Below are positions 15,588 through 22,885 of a stretch of 55,952 nt of DNA, piece after piece. Position 1 is the first letter of the stretch, and each line of letters opens with the position of its first letter. The stretch is from NCBI RefSeq assembly GCF_001544555.2, contig NZ_FCOK02000065.1, positions 1-55,952 on the forward strand, given 5' to 3'. The notes under the pieces were generated by a model that worked only from the letters and a program-made list of their open reading frames with translations, was not told where the DNA came from and searched no databases. A program made the position numbers and the translations under genes. This DNA comes from Caballeronia udeis. GTDB lineage: Bacteria; Pseudomonadota; Gammaproteobacteria; Burkholderiales; Burkholderiaceae.

Positions 15588-16457
15588 ATGGGGACATCAA
15601 CTTCAAGTTCCGGCCCGGGTTCCAGCGTGCCGTTCGACCCGCCATGGCTTGAGCCTCTCCAGACCGAGCTCGGTGGCGGTGGGACAGGCGTTGGCGGTGG
15701 AGAGACCGAAGGAGGCGAAGAGCCGAATAGTTCCGAGTCGCAAAATGACTTCGAACCGCACCAGCCGGATACCCTGATTGCGCCACCACGTCGTTTCGCT
15801 CCAGCACGTAGAGAGCTTGGCGGATTTGCGCGGACAGGAGACGGTCGCGCCTTTCGGCGCGCGGTCGGGCACTACTCCAGAACGGGAATGGGCGGAGCAC
15901 GGCGCGCGGCGGGCAGGATGCGTGCGGCGACTGTCGCCGCGGGCGGACTTGTATCTTTCCTTCAGGCCGCACGAGCAGGCACTGACGGTGCCGTTCGTGA
16001 CTGGATTCAGGCGCTTACCGCCACCGCCCCATCTGTTCGCGAGGTTATCGACGCGATAGTTCGCGAGGTCGTGGGCGCTGGCGGAACTGTTGACGAAGAC
16101 TCGATACGTGACTCGATGTCACAAGCGTTTTCTGAGCTGCTCGAACTGCAACCGGATATCAATCCGCTGAACATGTCGGACGACAACATATGGTCGTTGG
16201 TCGAAGAGTACTTGGCCGTCGAGGCCTGCAATCGGCTGCAGATTGATATCGGGCAACTTTTCGAAAGCGCAAGACTTTCGCCGATTGAAGTCGTTCGGAG
16301 GACAGATGACATTCGCGAGTACATGAAGGCGGAAATTTCGGCTCAGCTCGAGTCGCTTCGGCTGGACCAACCAAGCCCAAATCCCAACGAGTTCGAAGGC
16401 ATCATGCAAAAGGCGCTGACTAATACCTTTCTGGTGTTTGAGGGAGAACTACAGTGA
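15588..16457 (+). CDS. qatB: QatB, small partner protein of the Qat system
   Basis: A 289-aa protein beginning with MGTSTSSSGPG, followed by a low-complexity Gly/Glu/Pro-rich stretch to about residue 65 and then helical sequence. The N-terminal low-complexity start followed by a helical, Ala/Arg-rich middle (PARRELGGFARTGDGRAFRRA) agrees with my recollection of QatB proteins, which have no assigned enzymatic domain. It starts 6 bp after qatA and overlaps qatC by 4 bp (GTGA), so the chain is translated as a coupled unit. Its assignment depends on context together with the N-terminal pattern. Confidence 0.88.
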   Translation: MGTSTSSSGPGSSVPFDPPWLEPLQTELGGGGTGVGGGETEGGEEPNSSESQNDFEPHQPDTLIAPPRRFAPARRELGGFARTGDGRAFRRAVGHYSRTGMGGARRAAGRMRAATVAAGGLVSFLQAARAGTDGAVRDWIQALTATAPSVREVIDAIVREVVGAGGTVDEDSIRDSMSQAFSELLELQPDINPLNMSDDNIWSLVEEYLAVEACNRLQIDIGQLFESARLSPIEVVRRTDDIREYMKAEISAQLESLRLDQPSPNPNEFEGIMQKALTNTFLVFEGELQ

Positions 16458-17731
16458 GGGTCATGTGCTTACCTGCCGAGTTGATTCCTGAGCAGCTCGT
16501 TGACGACACCGATTATTTTTCGCTTTATGCGAATACCGGACGCCAGAACGTCGGCAGGATATCGTCGGGTTGGGTCAGTTCACTCGCTCGTTCTGGCTTC
16601 GCCCCTCCCAGTGCAGTTTGGGATTTCGTGACGATATCTCTGGCTGTCGCAGCTGCCGACATTGCTTGCAGCAGGCAAGGAAGTGCTGATGGTTGGACTC
16701 GGATGATTGAGCTCGAAGTTGCGCTTCATGAGCCGGAGCGCTGGATAGCGCAAAAACCGAGTCTTGAAAGAACCTTCAGGTTTCTCACCGGCGATTTCTG
16801 GACGCTGAACTTCCGCGATGGTGGGGTGGCGCCCCCATCAACTACCGCTCCGCGACAAACCGACGCCGATTGTGTAGCGCTTCTATCTGGCGGGCTTGAC
16901 AGCCTTGTAGGTGGAATCGAACTGGCAGCAACAGGACGCACGCCTTTGTTCGTATCGCAGATGGCCAAAGGTGATTCCGATACCCAGAGGCTTTTTGCGC
17001 GCCATCTGGGCGGCGGCGAACGACACTTCCAGTGGAATCACCGAATAACCGTGCCGCATGTGACGGAACGCTCGACGCGTGGTCGTTCAATTGTGTTTCT
17101 GGCCTTCGCAATCCTTGCCTCGACGACGCTGCCCGGTTGGCAAACCGGTGGAACAACGGCCCTGGTGATTCCGGAAAATGGCTTTATCAGCCTCAACATC
17201 GCGCTGAATGCAGGCCGCTTCGGAAGCTACAGCACGAAAACCACACATCCGACTTTCCTCGAAGGGATACAGCGAGTCGTCGATGAGGTCGGATTGCGTG
17301 TGCGCCTCGTGCGGCCTTACCAACTCGTGACCAAAGGGGAGCTGCTTGTTAATTGCTCCAATGGCCTGCTGCTTCATGAACTCGCGGGACATTCAACCAG
17401 CTGCGGTCGCTTCGGCTACTACAATTACACGCACTGCGGCCGGTGTGTGCCCTGTCTTGTGCGGCGCGCTTCTTTCCTGCGGGCTGGTATAACGGACCCG
17501 ACGTCCCGATACATATTTCCGGACCTAGCAACGGCCGGACGCGAGCGAGGTCCCAATGACGTCGGCTCCGTCGCTACTGCGTACGTGAACTACAGTGAGA
17601 AGGGAGTTGATAGACTGATTGGCGGTGCATTGTCGTTTGCGCCGCCCGGAGAGCGGGATTCATACTCTGCAGTGTTTGCACGAGGCATGGATGAGCTCGG
17701 AGAGCTTCTACGTGTGCACAACGTCCTGTGA
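16454..17731 (+). CDS. qatC: QatC, QueC-like protein of the Qat system
   Basis: A 425-aa relative of QueC, the 7-cyano-7-deazaguanine synthase. The PP-loop ATP-binding motif SGGLDS lies at residues 145-150. Four cysteines, Cys317, Cys328, Cys331 and Cys334, form the zinc site typical of QueC (C-x10-C-x2-C-x2-C). In ordinary QueC the protein is about 230 aa; here ~140 extra N-terminal residues precede the PP-loop. QueC-like proteins in Qat and related systems have been linked to chemical modification of proteins or nucleotides in defence; which reaction occurs here is not shown. The start is GTG, overlapping the qatB stop codon by 4 bp. Confidence 0.92.
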   Translation: MRVMCLPAELIPEQLVDDTDYFSLYANTGRQNVGRISSGWVSSLARSGFAPPSAVWDFVTISLAVAAADIACSRQGSADGWTRMIELEVALHEPERWIAQKPSLERTFRFLTGDFWTLNFRDGGVAPPSTTAPRQTDADCVALLSGGLDSLVGGIELAATGRTPLFVSQMAKGDSDTQRLFARHLGGGERHFQWNHRITVPHVTERSTRGRSIVFLAFAILASTTLPGWQTGGTTALVIPENGFISLNIALNAGRFGSYSTKTTHPTFLEGIQRVVDEVGLRVRLVRPYQLVTKGELLVNCSNGLLLHELAGHSTSCGRFGYYNYTHCGRCVPCLVRRASFLRAGITDPTSRYIFPDLATAGRERGPNDVGSVATAYVNYSEKGVDRLIGGALSFAPPGERDSYSAVFARGMDELGELLRVHNVL

Positions 17732-18516
17732 TTGATTTCCACTGCCATCTCGACCTTTACCCGGAAGCGTTGCGGCTTCTCCCCGAAGTCTCGCGCAGGA
17801 ATCTGTTCACCCTAGTGGTGTCGACAAGCCCTCGAGCGTGGCAGGCGACGTCACGAGTATTCGCCGGTTACGACAACGTCCGCGTAGCGCTAGGCCTGCA
17901 TCCCGAGATTTTTGAGAAAAAGCAGTCGGAACGCGAACTGCTCCTCGAAAACGTGCGGAACACCCAGTTCATCGGGGAGGTCGGGCTGGATGGCTCGCGA
18001 AGATTCGTCAGCACGCTGGATGTTCAAGAACGGCTGCTCGACGATGTGCTTGGCGAATGCGCATCACGTGGCGGGAAAGTCATTAGTCTGCATTCACGTG
18101 GAGCAGCAACGAGAGTCCTTGACCTTATTGAATCTCATCCGGAGTGCGGCCTTCCTGTCTTACATTGGTTCTCGGGAACACCAAGGGAATTGCGACGCGC
18201 CACAGAGCTAGGCTGCTGGTTCAGTGTCGGGCCCGCCATGCTCATGGCTGAAAAGGGCCGACGCCTACTCGCAGACATGCCGCTGAATCGTGTGTTGCCA
18301 GAGACTGACGGGCCGTTTGCCGCGAGGAACGGCACCCCTTGGATGCCATGGGAGGCGATATCGATATCCGGAACCGCCTCCACGCTGTTTGGCCAGCCCG
18401 AGGACGTCATCGTCAGCACTTTCAAAGACAATCTGCGGGTTTTGCTTGAGCGTCATCAAAATCCTGCGGATTTGAGGCGCATTTTGGTTCCAGCTCAGCG
18501 ACAGCTCCCTTTATAA
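17728..18516 (+). CDS. qatD: QatD, TatD-like metal-dependent hydrolase of the Qat system
   Basis: A 262-aa TatD-family protein. All metal-site motifs are recognisable: HCH at residues 5-7, GLHPE, GEVGLD (bridging Glu), SLHSRG, HWFSG and ETDGP with the catalytic Asp near residue 192. The family includes magnesium-dependent nucleases. In this operon it is the likely hydrolytic effector or a processing enzyme. The start is GTG and overlaps the qatC stop codon by 4 bp. It is the last gene of the qat operon; I see no clear terminator after it. Confidence 0.92.
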   Translation: MIDFHCHLDLYPEALRLLPEVSRRNLFTLVVSTSPRAWQATSRVFAGYDNVRVALGLHPEIFEKKQSERELLLENVRNTQFIGEVGLDGSRRFVSTLDVQERLLDDVLGECASRGGKVISLHSRGAATRVLDLIESHPECGLPVLHWFSGTPRELRRATELGCWFSVGPAMLMAEKGRRLLADMPLNRVLPETDGPFAARNGTPWMPWEAISISGTASTLFGQPEDVIVSTFKDNLRVLLERHQNPADLRRILVPAQRQLPL

Positions 18517-18641
18517 CCGCGGCGCAATTATTGTCGGCTTCGGCCAAGACCTCCAGCCAGAAGAGGATTTGCTAAGCAAAATCGATAGCAGCAAAAGTTT
18601 TAAGGGTGAGCAGAAGCTGAGCCCAAAGCGCTATACAGCGG

Positions 18642-18863
18642 ATGACAACCTCCGCACCTCATCAACACTTCAAATATTTTGACGCTCACGAGCTTGCAGC
18701 GTTGCTGAATCTTTCCGTTCTCGCCATCCGGCGGCGAGCAAAACACCGCCCTTGGCTGCTGCCACCCCGTGCGGTCCTATTTGACCGCGAGCTTCTTCGT
18801 TGGCGTCAGGACGTCGTCAGCTCATGGCTGGATGAAAATCACAGCGCGTCGCTCAAATTTTAG
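18642..18863 (+). CDS. Small helix-turn-helix-like protein (73 aa)
   Basis: A short basic protein with a FDAHELAALLNLSVLAIRRR stretch that reads like the recognition helices of an excisionase or MerR-like wing helix. A LPPRAVLFDRELLRWRQD segment follows. The same pattern recurs at the C terminus of the nuclease encoded at 24988-26955 (YFKADELATWL..., about residues 559-610). It could be a DNA-binding regulator, an excisionase for the island, or a stand-alone copy of a domain found fused elsewhere. Its last 11 bases overlap the convergent XRE gene. Confidence 0.6.
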   Translation: MTTSAPHQHFKYFDAHELAALLNLSVLAIRRRAKHRPWLLPPRAVLFDRELLRWRQDVVSSWLDENHSASLKF

Positions 18864-19155
18864 ACGTCCCGCGCCGGACCTTCTTTCCGTCGGAGTTATC
18901 GACCGGTTCTGCCTCGCCCTGGTTATCTGCGAACAGTTCCGCCGGGGCTACTGCGAGTGCTTGGGCCACGAGAGCGAGGTTGTCCATCGACCCGTTGGTA
19001 ATCATCCGCTCAAGTTGACTGACGTAGGTACGATGCAGCCCCGCCAAGTCGGCAAGTCCTTCCTGTGAAAGTCCCCGCGCGGCCCTCAGCCGTTTCAGAT
19101 TGTTCGATAGCAGCAGGCGCATTTCCAGCTGCGAGGGATTTAGCTCTTCTTTCAT
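18853..19155 (-). CDS. XRE-family transcriptional regulator
   Basis: A 100-aa protein with one helix-turn-helix of the XRE/Cro type at about residues 14-70: NLKRLRAARGLSQEGLADLA, then TYVSQLER and the NLALVAQALAVAPAELF closing helices. A short charged tail follows. It is divergent from the unknown gene at 19296. Five 15-bp repeats lie between the two starts and are the obvious candidate operator. It may control the unknown gene, itself, or neighbouring defence operons. Confidence 0.88.
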   Translation of the reverse strand: MKEELNPSQLEMRLLLSNNLKRLRAARGLSQEGLADLAGLHRTYVSQLERMITNGSMDNLALVAQALAVAPAELFADNQGEAEPVDNSDGKKVRRGTSKI

Positions 19156-19186
19156 AGAGCCGAAGCATTACCCAACGCAGCGTTTG

Positions 19187-19261
19187 AATCTACAGACAAT
19201 GCATCTACAGCTTTTACGCCTACAGCGTTTACATCTACAGCTTTTGCATCTACACTCGGTT
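19187..19261. repeat. Five tandem 15-bp repeats
   Basis: The word CTACA recurs at 19190, 19205, 19220, 19235 and 19250, exactly 15 bases apart. The consensus unit is CATCTACAGCTTTTA; units two and four are nearly identical, while one and five are degenerate. The array fills the gap between the divergent XRE gene and the gene at 19296. It could be a multi-site operator or iteron-like binding array. The period is 1.4 helix turns, not a whole number, so neighbouring sites do not face the same side. Confidence 0.85.
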
Positions 19262-19295
19262 CAAAGTCGACTGAGTCATTTGAGCAGCAGCAAAA

Positions 19296-19829
19296 ATGAT
19301 GGCTGGCAAATTTGAGCTAGCGCTTCGCAACTTCAAGTCTTTTTGTAACAGCAGCGGGAGAGGTAAGTTGGAAATCGTTCATGTTCATTACGTGCCGGCG
19401 ACTATCCGTGCCGCTCTCACGCGAATCGGCGCCCCGGTCACCATCGAGCTTGAGGGCGAAAGCATCGATTTGCCGGCCCAGGTGCTACCAGGCGAGGTCG
19501 AGTGGCGTGCTGACCTACTGAAGTGGCTTGTTCGCAAATGCGTAAGCGATTACATCGCCACGCCAGTGCAGCAGCGAGATGAATTTGACAACACCATTGA
19601 ACTGCAGCTGATAGTGCATACCGGTTTGCATCCGCTGGAAGCGCGAATAGTTTTGCAAGAAGCGTATGCATTGCTTGGCGGGTTGACGGCAGATGAGTAT
19701 GAAGCCATGACCAACGGCAACCCTCTTTTCAAGGGGCACGTGCGAACAGAGTGGGATGGCCTTAAAGCGAGGTACGCCAAGATTCTTCGCGGCAGTGCCG
19801 AGTCATCACACCGCAGCCTGGCTACCTGA
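19296..19829 (+). CDS. Unrecognised protein, divergent from the XRE gene
   Basis: A 177-aa soluble protein with no family that I recognise. The N-terminal half (about 25-75) looks like beta strands ending in LPGEVEWRADLLKWLVRKCV. The C-terminal half is helical, with HPLEARIVLQEAYALLGGLTADEYEAM. A second ATG lies one codon later, and no strong ribosome site separates the two. The gene stands alone between the repeat array and the operon at 19976, and its start faces the XRE gene. This arrangement suggests regulation by the XRE protein. Confidence 0.65.
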   Translation: MMAGKFELALRNFKSFCNSSGRGKLEIVHVHYVPATIRAALTRIGAPVTIELEGESIDLPAQVLPGEVEWRADLLKWLVRKCVSDYIATPVQQRDEFDNTIELQLIVHTGLHPLEARIVLQEAYALLGGLTADEYEAMTNGNPLFKGHVRTEWDGLKARYAKILRGSAESSHRSLAT

Positions 19830-19975
19830 CGACCCTGAGACATGATTGATGGCCATTATCTTTGTGCTTCGATAGCGTCGAACAGTTTCTGGGGGGGCCT
19901 CAAGCGTCTGCCTCAGGGTCACTTGGTCGTCGGACAGCAAGCCGAGCCCGAAGGCATTCGATTTATCAATTGGAT

Positions 19976-20428
19976 ATGAGCCCAAAGGTCACGAGGAAGT
20001 CGCGACTTGAGGACAGAGTGCTGCGCTCTATCCGCAGGCGAGCAGGAGTTGTGATTCTCCGCTCGGACCTTTCGCCTTTAGGTAGCGCGGCGCAGCTAAG
20101 CCGCGTACTCAGAAAGCTGGTCGCAGCCAAGACGTTAGTACGCGTTAGTCATGGCGTGTACGCCAAAACGCGGATGAACCGGTTCACCGGGGGACTAATG
20201 CCAGCTGCCACTTTTGAAACAATAGCTGCGGAAACTTTCGCCAAGCTCGGCATCCAAATCGGACCAGGCTTGCTCGCTCGAGAGTACAACTCCGGCGCGT
20301 CAACACAGGTGCCGATGCTTGCAGTGGTGACCACGGGGCGACGTCGAATTAGTCGAAAAATTCAGGTCGGAACCAGGATGATGACGTACGAGCGAGCCGG
20401 CGTGCGGCGGCGAAAGGATACGCTATGA
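19976..20428 (+). CDS. DUF6088 / AbiEi-like winged-helix protein
   Basis: A 150-aa basic protein. Residues ~10-60 read as a winged helix: an ILRSDLSPLGSAAQLSRVLR segment followed by KLVAAKTLVRVSHGVYAKTR. This is the layout of DUF6088 and AbiEi-like N-terminal domains, which occur as antitoxins of type IV toxin-antitoxin pairs. The rest (MPAATFETIAAETFAKLGI...) also resembles that group. The ATG at 19976 is preferred to an upstream start, since the residues before it are non-conserved-looking low-quality sequence. It overlaps the next ORF by ATGA and heads a five-gene coupled operon. Confidence 0.7.
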   Translation: MSPKVTRKSRLEDRVLRSIRRRAGVVILRSDLSPLGSAAQLSRVLRKLVAAKTLVRVSHGVYAKTRMNRFTGGLMPAATFETIAAETFAKLGIQIGPGLLAREYNSGASTQVPMLAVVTTGRRRISRKIQVGTRMMTYERAGVRRRKDTL

Positions 20429-20604
20429 CTAGACGACGGGCGTTGCTGAGCGACCAACAAGGTGCGCATGTCCTTGCGGTCGCATCGGAGCAACAGCCAC
20501 ATAGACTGATATTCATACTTACCGCCGCATCGATGCCCTCGGAATTACGACTCTCGGGTGTACCTGCTGAGGTCAAGCGACAGCAGCGTCATGGAGGTCA
20601 GTGA
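20425..20604 (+). CDS. Small coupled ORF (59 aa)
   Basis: A 59-codon frame that starts at an ATGA overlap with the gene before it and ends at a TGATG overlap with the HAD-like gene. The product starts MTRRRALLSDQQGAHVLAVA and has a central LIFILTAASM stretch too short to be a sure membrane segment. I recognise no family. The overlaps on both sides support translation, whether for its product or only as a coupling device. Confidence 0.55.
   Translation: MTRRRALLSDQQGAHVLAVASEQQPHRLIFILTAASMPSELRLSGVPAEVKRQQRHGGQ
20593..20598 (+). promoter_or_regulatory. Ribosome binding site deciding the HAD-like start
   Basis: GGAGGT, inside the end of the 59-aa ORF, lies five bases before the ATG at 20604. 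It selects that ATG over the in-frame GTG at 20601. Confidence 0.65.
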
Positions 20605-21137
20605 TGACTGAACTCGGAGGAGGTATCGCGATTGACCCCAACGCGCCAACTCTGTATGTGGGATTCAGTGGTGTCTTGCATCGCGGTGAAGGCATGATGG
20701 ACACCCACGGAAGAGTCACGCTCAATTCCGGTCGACGGCCGTTTGAAAGCGCCCACTACCTCTCCGACGCGCTCGCACCGTATCCATATTTGCGGCTAGT
20801 ACTGACGACGAACTGGACGCGGTGGTTCGGTGACGCAGACACAATCGCGTTGTTGCCTAGCGAGCTTGGGCGAAGAGTCGTCGGCACGACGCGCGAGTAT
20901 CCACCGCGTTTCGGCGAGCTACAAAATGGCTCCGGGCGGACGTGGTCCATCATCAGACATGCCGGTGCGTATAGGCTTGGAAATTGGTTTGCAATTGGGG
21001 ATGATTTTCGCGGCGTGCCGCTCGATTTGATGTCACGTTTCTTCGTCGTACCAGGAGACACCGGACTTGAGACACCCTACATGCAGGAAGTGTTTCATGC
21101 ATGGCTCGCGTCAAAGGTGACGGACGGTCGAGTATGA
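20604..21137 (+). CDS. HAD-like protein without catalytic aspartates
   Basis: A 177-aa protein that resembles the HAD domain group found in 'Swiss army knife' RNA-repair proteins. Where those have LxxDFDGVLH, this one reads LYVGFSGVLH, so both motif-I aspartates (nucleophile and acid/base) are replaced by Gly and Ser. Motif II looks like LVLTTNWT, and a motif IV-like IGDDFRGVP is kept near the end. Family knowledge says an enzyme without the nucleophile cannot form the phospho-aspartate, so it is either a binding protein or an antitoxin-like scaffold. It overlaps the 334-aa gene by ATGA. Confidence 0.65.
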   Translation: MTELGGGIAIDPNAPTLYVGFSGVLHRGEGMMDTHGRVTLNSGRRPFESAHYLSDALAPYPYLRLVLTTNWTRWFGDADTIALLPSELGRRVVGTTREYPPRFGELQNGSGRTWSIIRHAGAYRLGNWFAIGDDFRGVPLDLMSRFFVVPGDTGLETPYMQEVFHAWLASKVTDGRV

Positions 21138-22138
21138 GTAACAGCGGTTGGGACATCGCCATGCGACGCATCGACGTCGAATACGACCTCCCACAATTTG
21201 TAGCATCATCCCTCGTCCGCAAAATCACCGCGAACAACTTCAGGCTAGCGGTGACGGACCGCGTCAAGGTTGGACACTTGCCAGATGAGGTTATCGCGCG
21301 TATCGAGCACATCGTTATCGAAGCCTACCTTGAAGCTGGCGAAGACGTTAGCGAAGAAATTCTGCGCGAGGACCTTTGGCAGCAAGCCTTGACTTCTCGG
21401 CGCGAGATGATTGTGAATGGCGACTTGATTTCAGAAGCGGAATTTCGCAGGCGCGGCAACCTGACAGCGCGACGGCTTTCCGTGCTCCTGGCGGACGACA
21501 GCGTTTTTACGATTGAAGTAGACGGCGTGGAGTATTTCGCCGCCTCCCTAGCAGTTCCGGCAAATCAGCGAAGGAGCGTATACGAAATTTGCCGGGTAAT
21601 TGCGACAGCGCCGTCGGACGCACGGCTGGACTTTCTCACTTCACGGCGTGAACGTCTTGGCGACCGTAGTCCTCTCGACGTTCTGAAGACCATGGACGGG
21701 TTCAAAACAGTGAGTCAAATGGCCACGGCTTGGGCCGCGCAGTGGTCGCGCACTGTCGTCAAAATTTTCGATGGCGAGCATGAAGTGGAACAGGCGGACG
21801 TCGAGCCGCTTTACACAGCTGCGGCCGACGTGGACCCGAGGAGGCCTCTATGGGAGCGCGCCTCGAATGCACTTCACTTGCACGGTTATCAGTGGCCACT
21901 CGGGCCGTATCCCGACGTCAGGATATTTTCCCTCTTCGTCGCGCGTCAGGCGGCGGGGGACTCGACGCCTATACGGGAAGCTTGCGTGCAAATTCACGTC
22001 GACGGTGAGCGGATTCTAATCCGCATTGCCGCTGCAGTTGGCACTCGGCTGCATTCAGAAACGTTGCCCCGCGATGAGCATGAAAGCTTCATCGAAATCG
22101 CCAAGCGCATCGTTGGCTACCTTTGCAAGCACCTCTAG
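21134..22138 (+). CDS. MbcA/ParS-like protein with long flanks
   Basis: A 334-aa protein. Residues ~105-205 follow the pattern of MbcA/ParS/Xre antitoxin-type proteins: a start helix NLTARRLSVLLADDSVFTIE, VDGVEYFAASL, and the closing RLGDRSPLDVLKTM. That region reads like LGGxTPLxAL in known members. The N-terminal ~100 residues are helical and charged (MIVNGDLISEAEFRRR). The C-terminal part (~215-334) is of unknown fold. It starts within an ATGA overlap with the HAD-like gene and ends 24 bp before the DUF2442 gene. A regulatory or antitoxin-like role is possible, but the assignment is an inference from weak patterns. Confidence 0.6.
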   Translation: MSNSGWDIAMRRIDVEYDLPQFVASSLVRKITANNFRLAVTDRVKVGHLPDEVIARIEHIVIEAYLEAGEDVSEEILREDLWQQALTSRREMIVNGDLISEAEFRRRGNLTARRLSVLLADDSVFTIEVDGVEYFAASLAVPANQRRSVYEICRVIATAPSDARLDFLTSRRERLGDRSPLDVLKTMDGFKTVSQMATAWAAQWSRTVVKIFDGEHEVEQADVEPLYTAAADVDPRRPLWERASNALHLHGYQWPLGPYPDVRIFSLFVARQAAGDSTPIREACVQIHVDGERILIRIAAAVGTRLHSETLPRDEHESFIEIAKRIVGYLCKHL

Positions 22139-22162
22139 TCGACAAACGAGGAGGGTCAACGA

Positions 22163-22744
22163 ATGACAAGTCCGGACGAGCCAACAGCAATCTCGGTAGA
22201 CGTAAATAAGCGCGACTTCATCCTCGTGCTGAAAGACGGTCGAGAATTTCGGATTCCATGGCGATGGTTTCCTCGATTGCTAGCAGCGACGCCCGAGCAG
22301 CGTCATCAAGCCCACGTTTGCGCGTCCGGCGCGCGCTTGCGTTGGGACCAGTTGGACGAAGAAATCTGCATTGGCGCGCTCATGTTCGACGTCGAGCAGC
22401 TTTTACTTGAAGAAAAGTTGAGCTCTCAGATACCTGATGACTTTCCGCGAGACACGATGCCCGCGTCACTGTCCGGGACACAGCCAAAACTAGCGGTGCG
22501 GAAAATCGCTGGAAGGTTTGTTGTCGGACTAACAGGGCCGGAACTATATCAAAGATGGGACTTATGCGAGGACCTAGCGCGGCAGCTCGTTTCCAAGACA
22601 CTGAAAGACCAAGAGAAGTTTCCCGAGAACTCACACGGTACGACGCTACGACGAATGCGACGAGCCATTGAAGGCAAGCGATGGACAAGCGGTGTTGAGA
22701 CGGATTGGCTTATGGAACGGCTGCGGGTCCTGCTTGGGTGGTAA
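22163..22744 (+). CDS. DUF2442-containing protein
   Basis: A 193-aa protein, preceded by a GAGGAGGG site. Residues ~8-80 match the DUF2442 layout: a strand with FILVLKDGREFRIPWRWFPRLL, then RLRWDQLDEEICIGALMFD. This small domain is common in toxin-antitoxin loci. The rest contains an ASLSGTQPKLAVR stretch reminiscent of the HipA N-terminal pattern, but the kinase core is absent. It closes the five-gene operon that begins at 19976. Function is unknown. Confidence 0.7.
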   Translation: MTSPDEPTAISVDVNKRDFILVLKDGREFRIPWRWFPRLLAATPEQRHQAHVCASGARLRWDQLDEEICIGALMFDVEQLLLEEKLSSQIPDDFPRDTMPASLSGTQPKLAVRKIAGRFVVGLTGPELYQRWDLCEDLARQLVSKTLKDQEKFPENSHGTTLRRMRRAIEGKRWTSGVETDWLMERLRVLLGW

Positions 22745-22885
22745 CACTTGGCCGCACGAGGGCCCAGATGTGCATGTGCATGCTGGAAATGTCAGGCGAG
22801 AACCAGCGACTGTAGCCGCCCAGTCCGCACGGCAAAAACCAATTGCGCAACACGCATAAACGGGCGAGCGCGGGTAGCCAGTCGC

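Noticed and set aside
19187..19261. Repeat array as a CRISPR
   Set aside because: Units are 15 bp, directly adjacent and degenerate, with no spacers and no cas genes.
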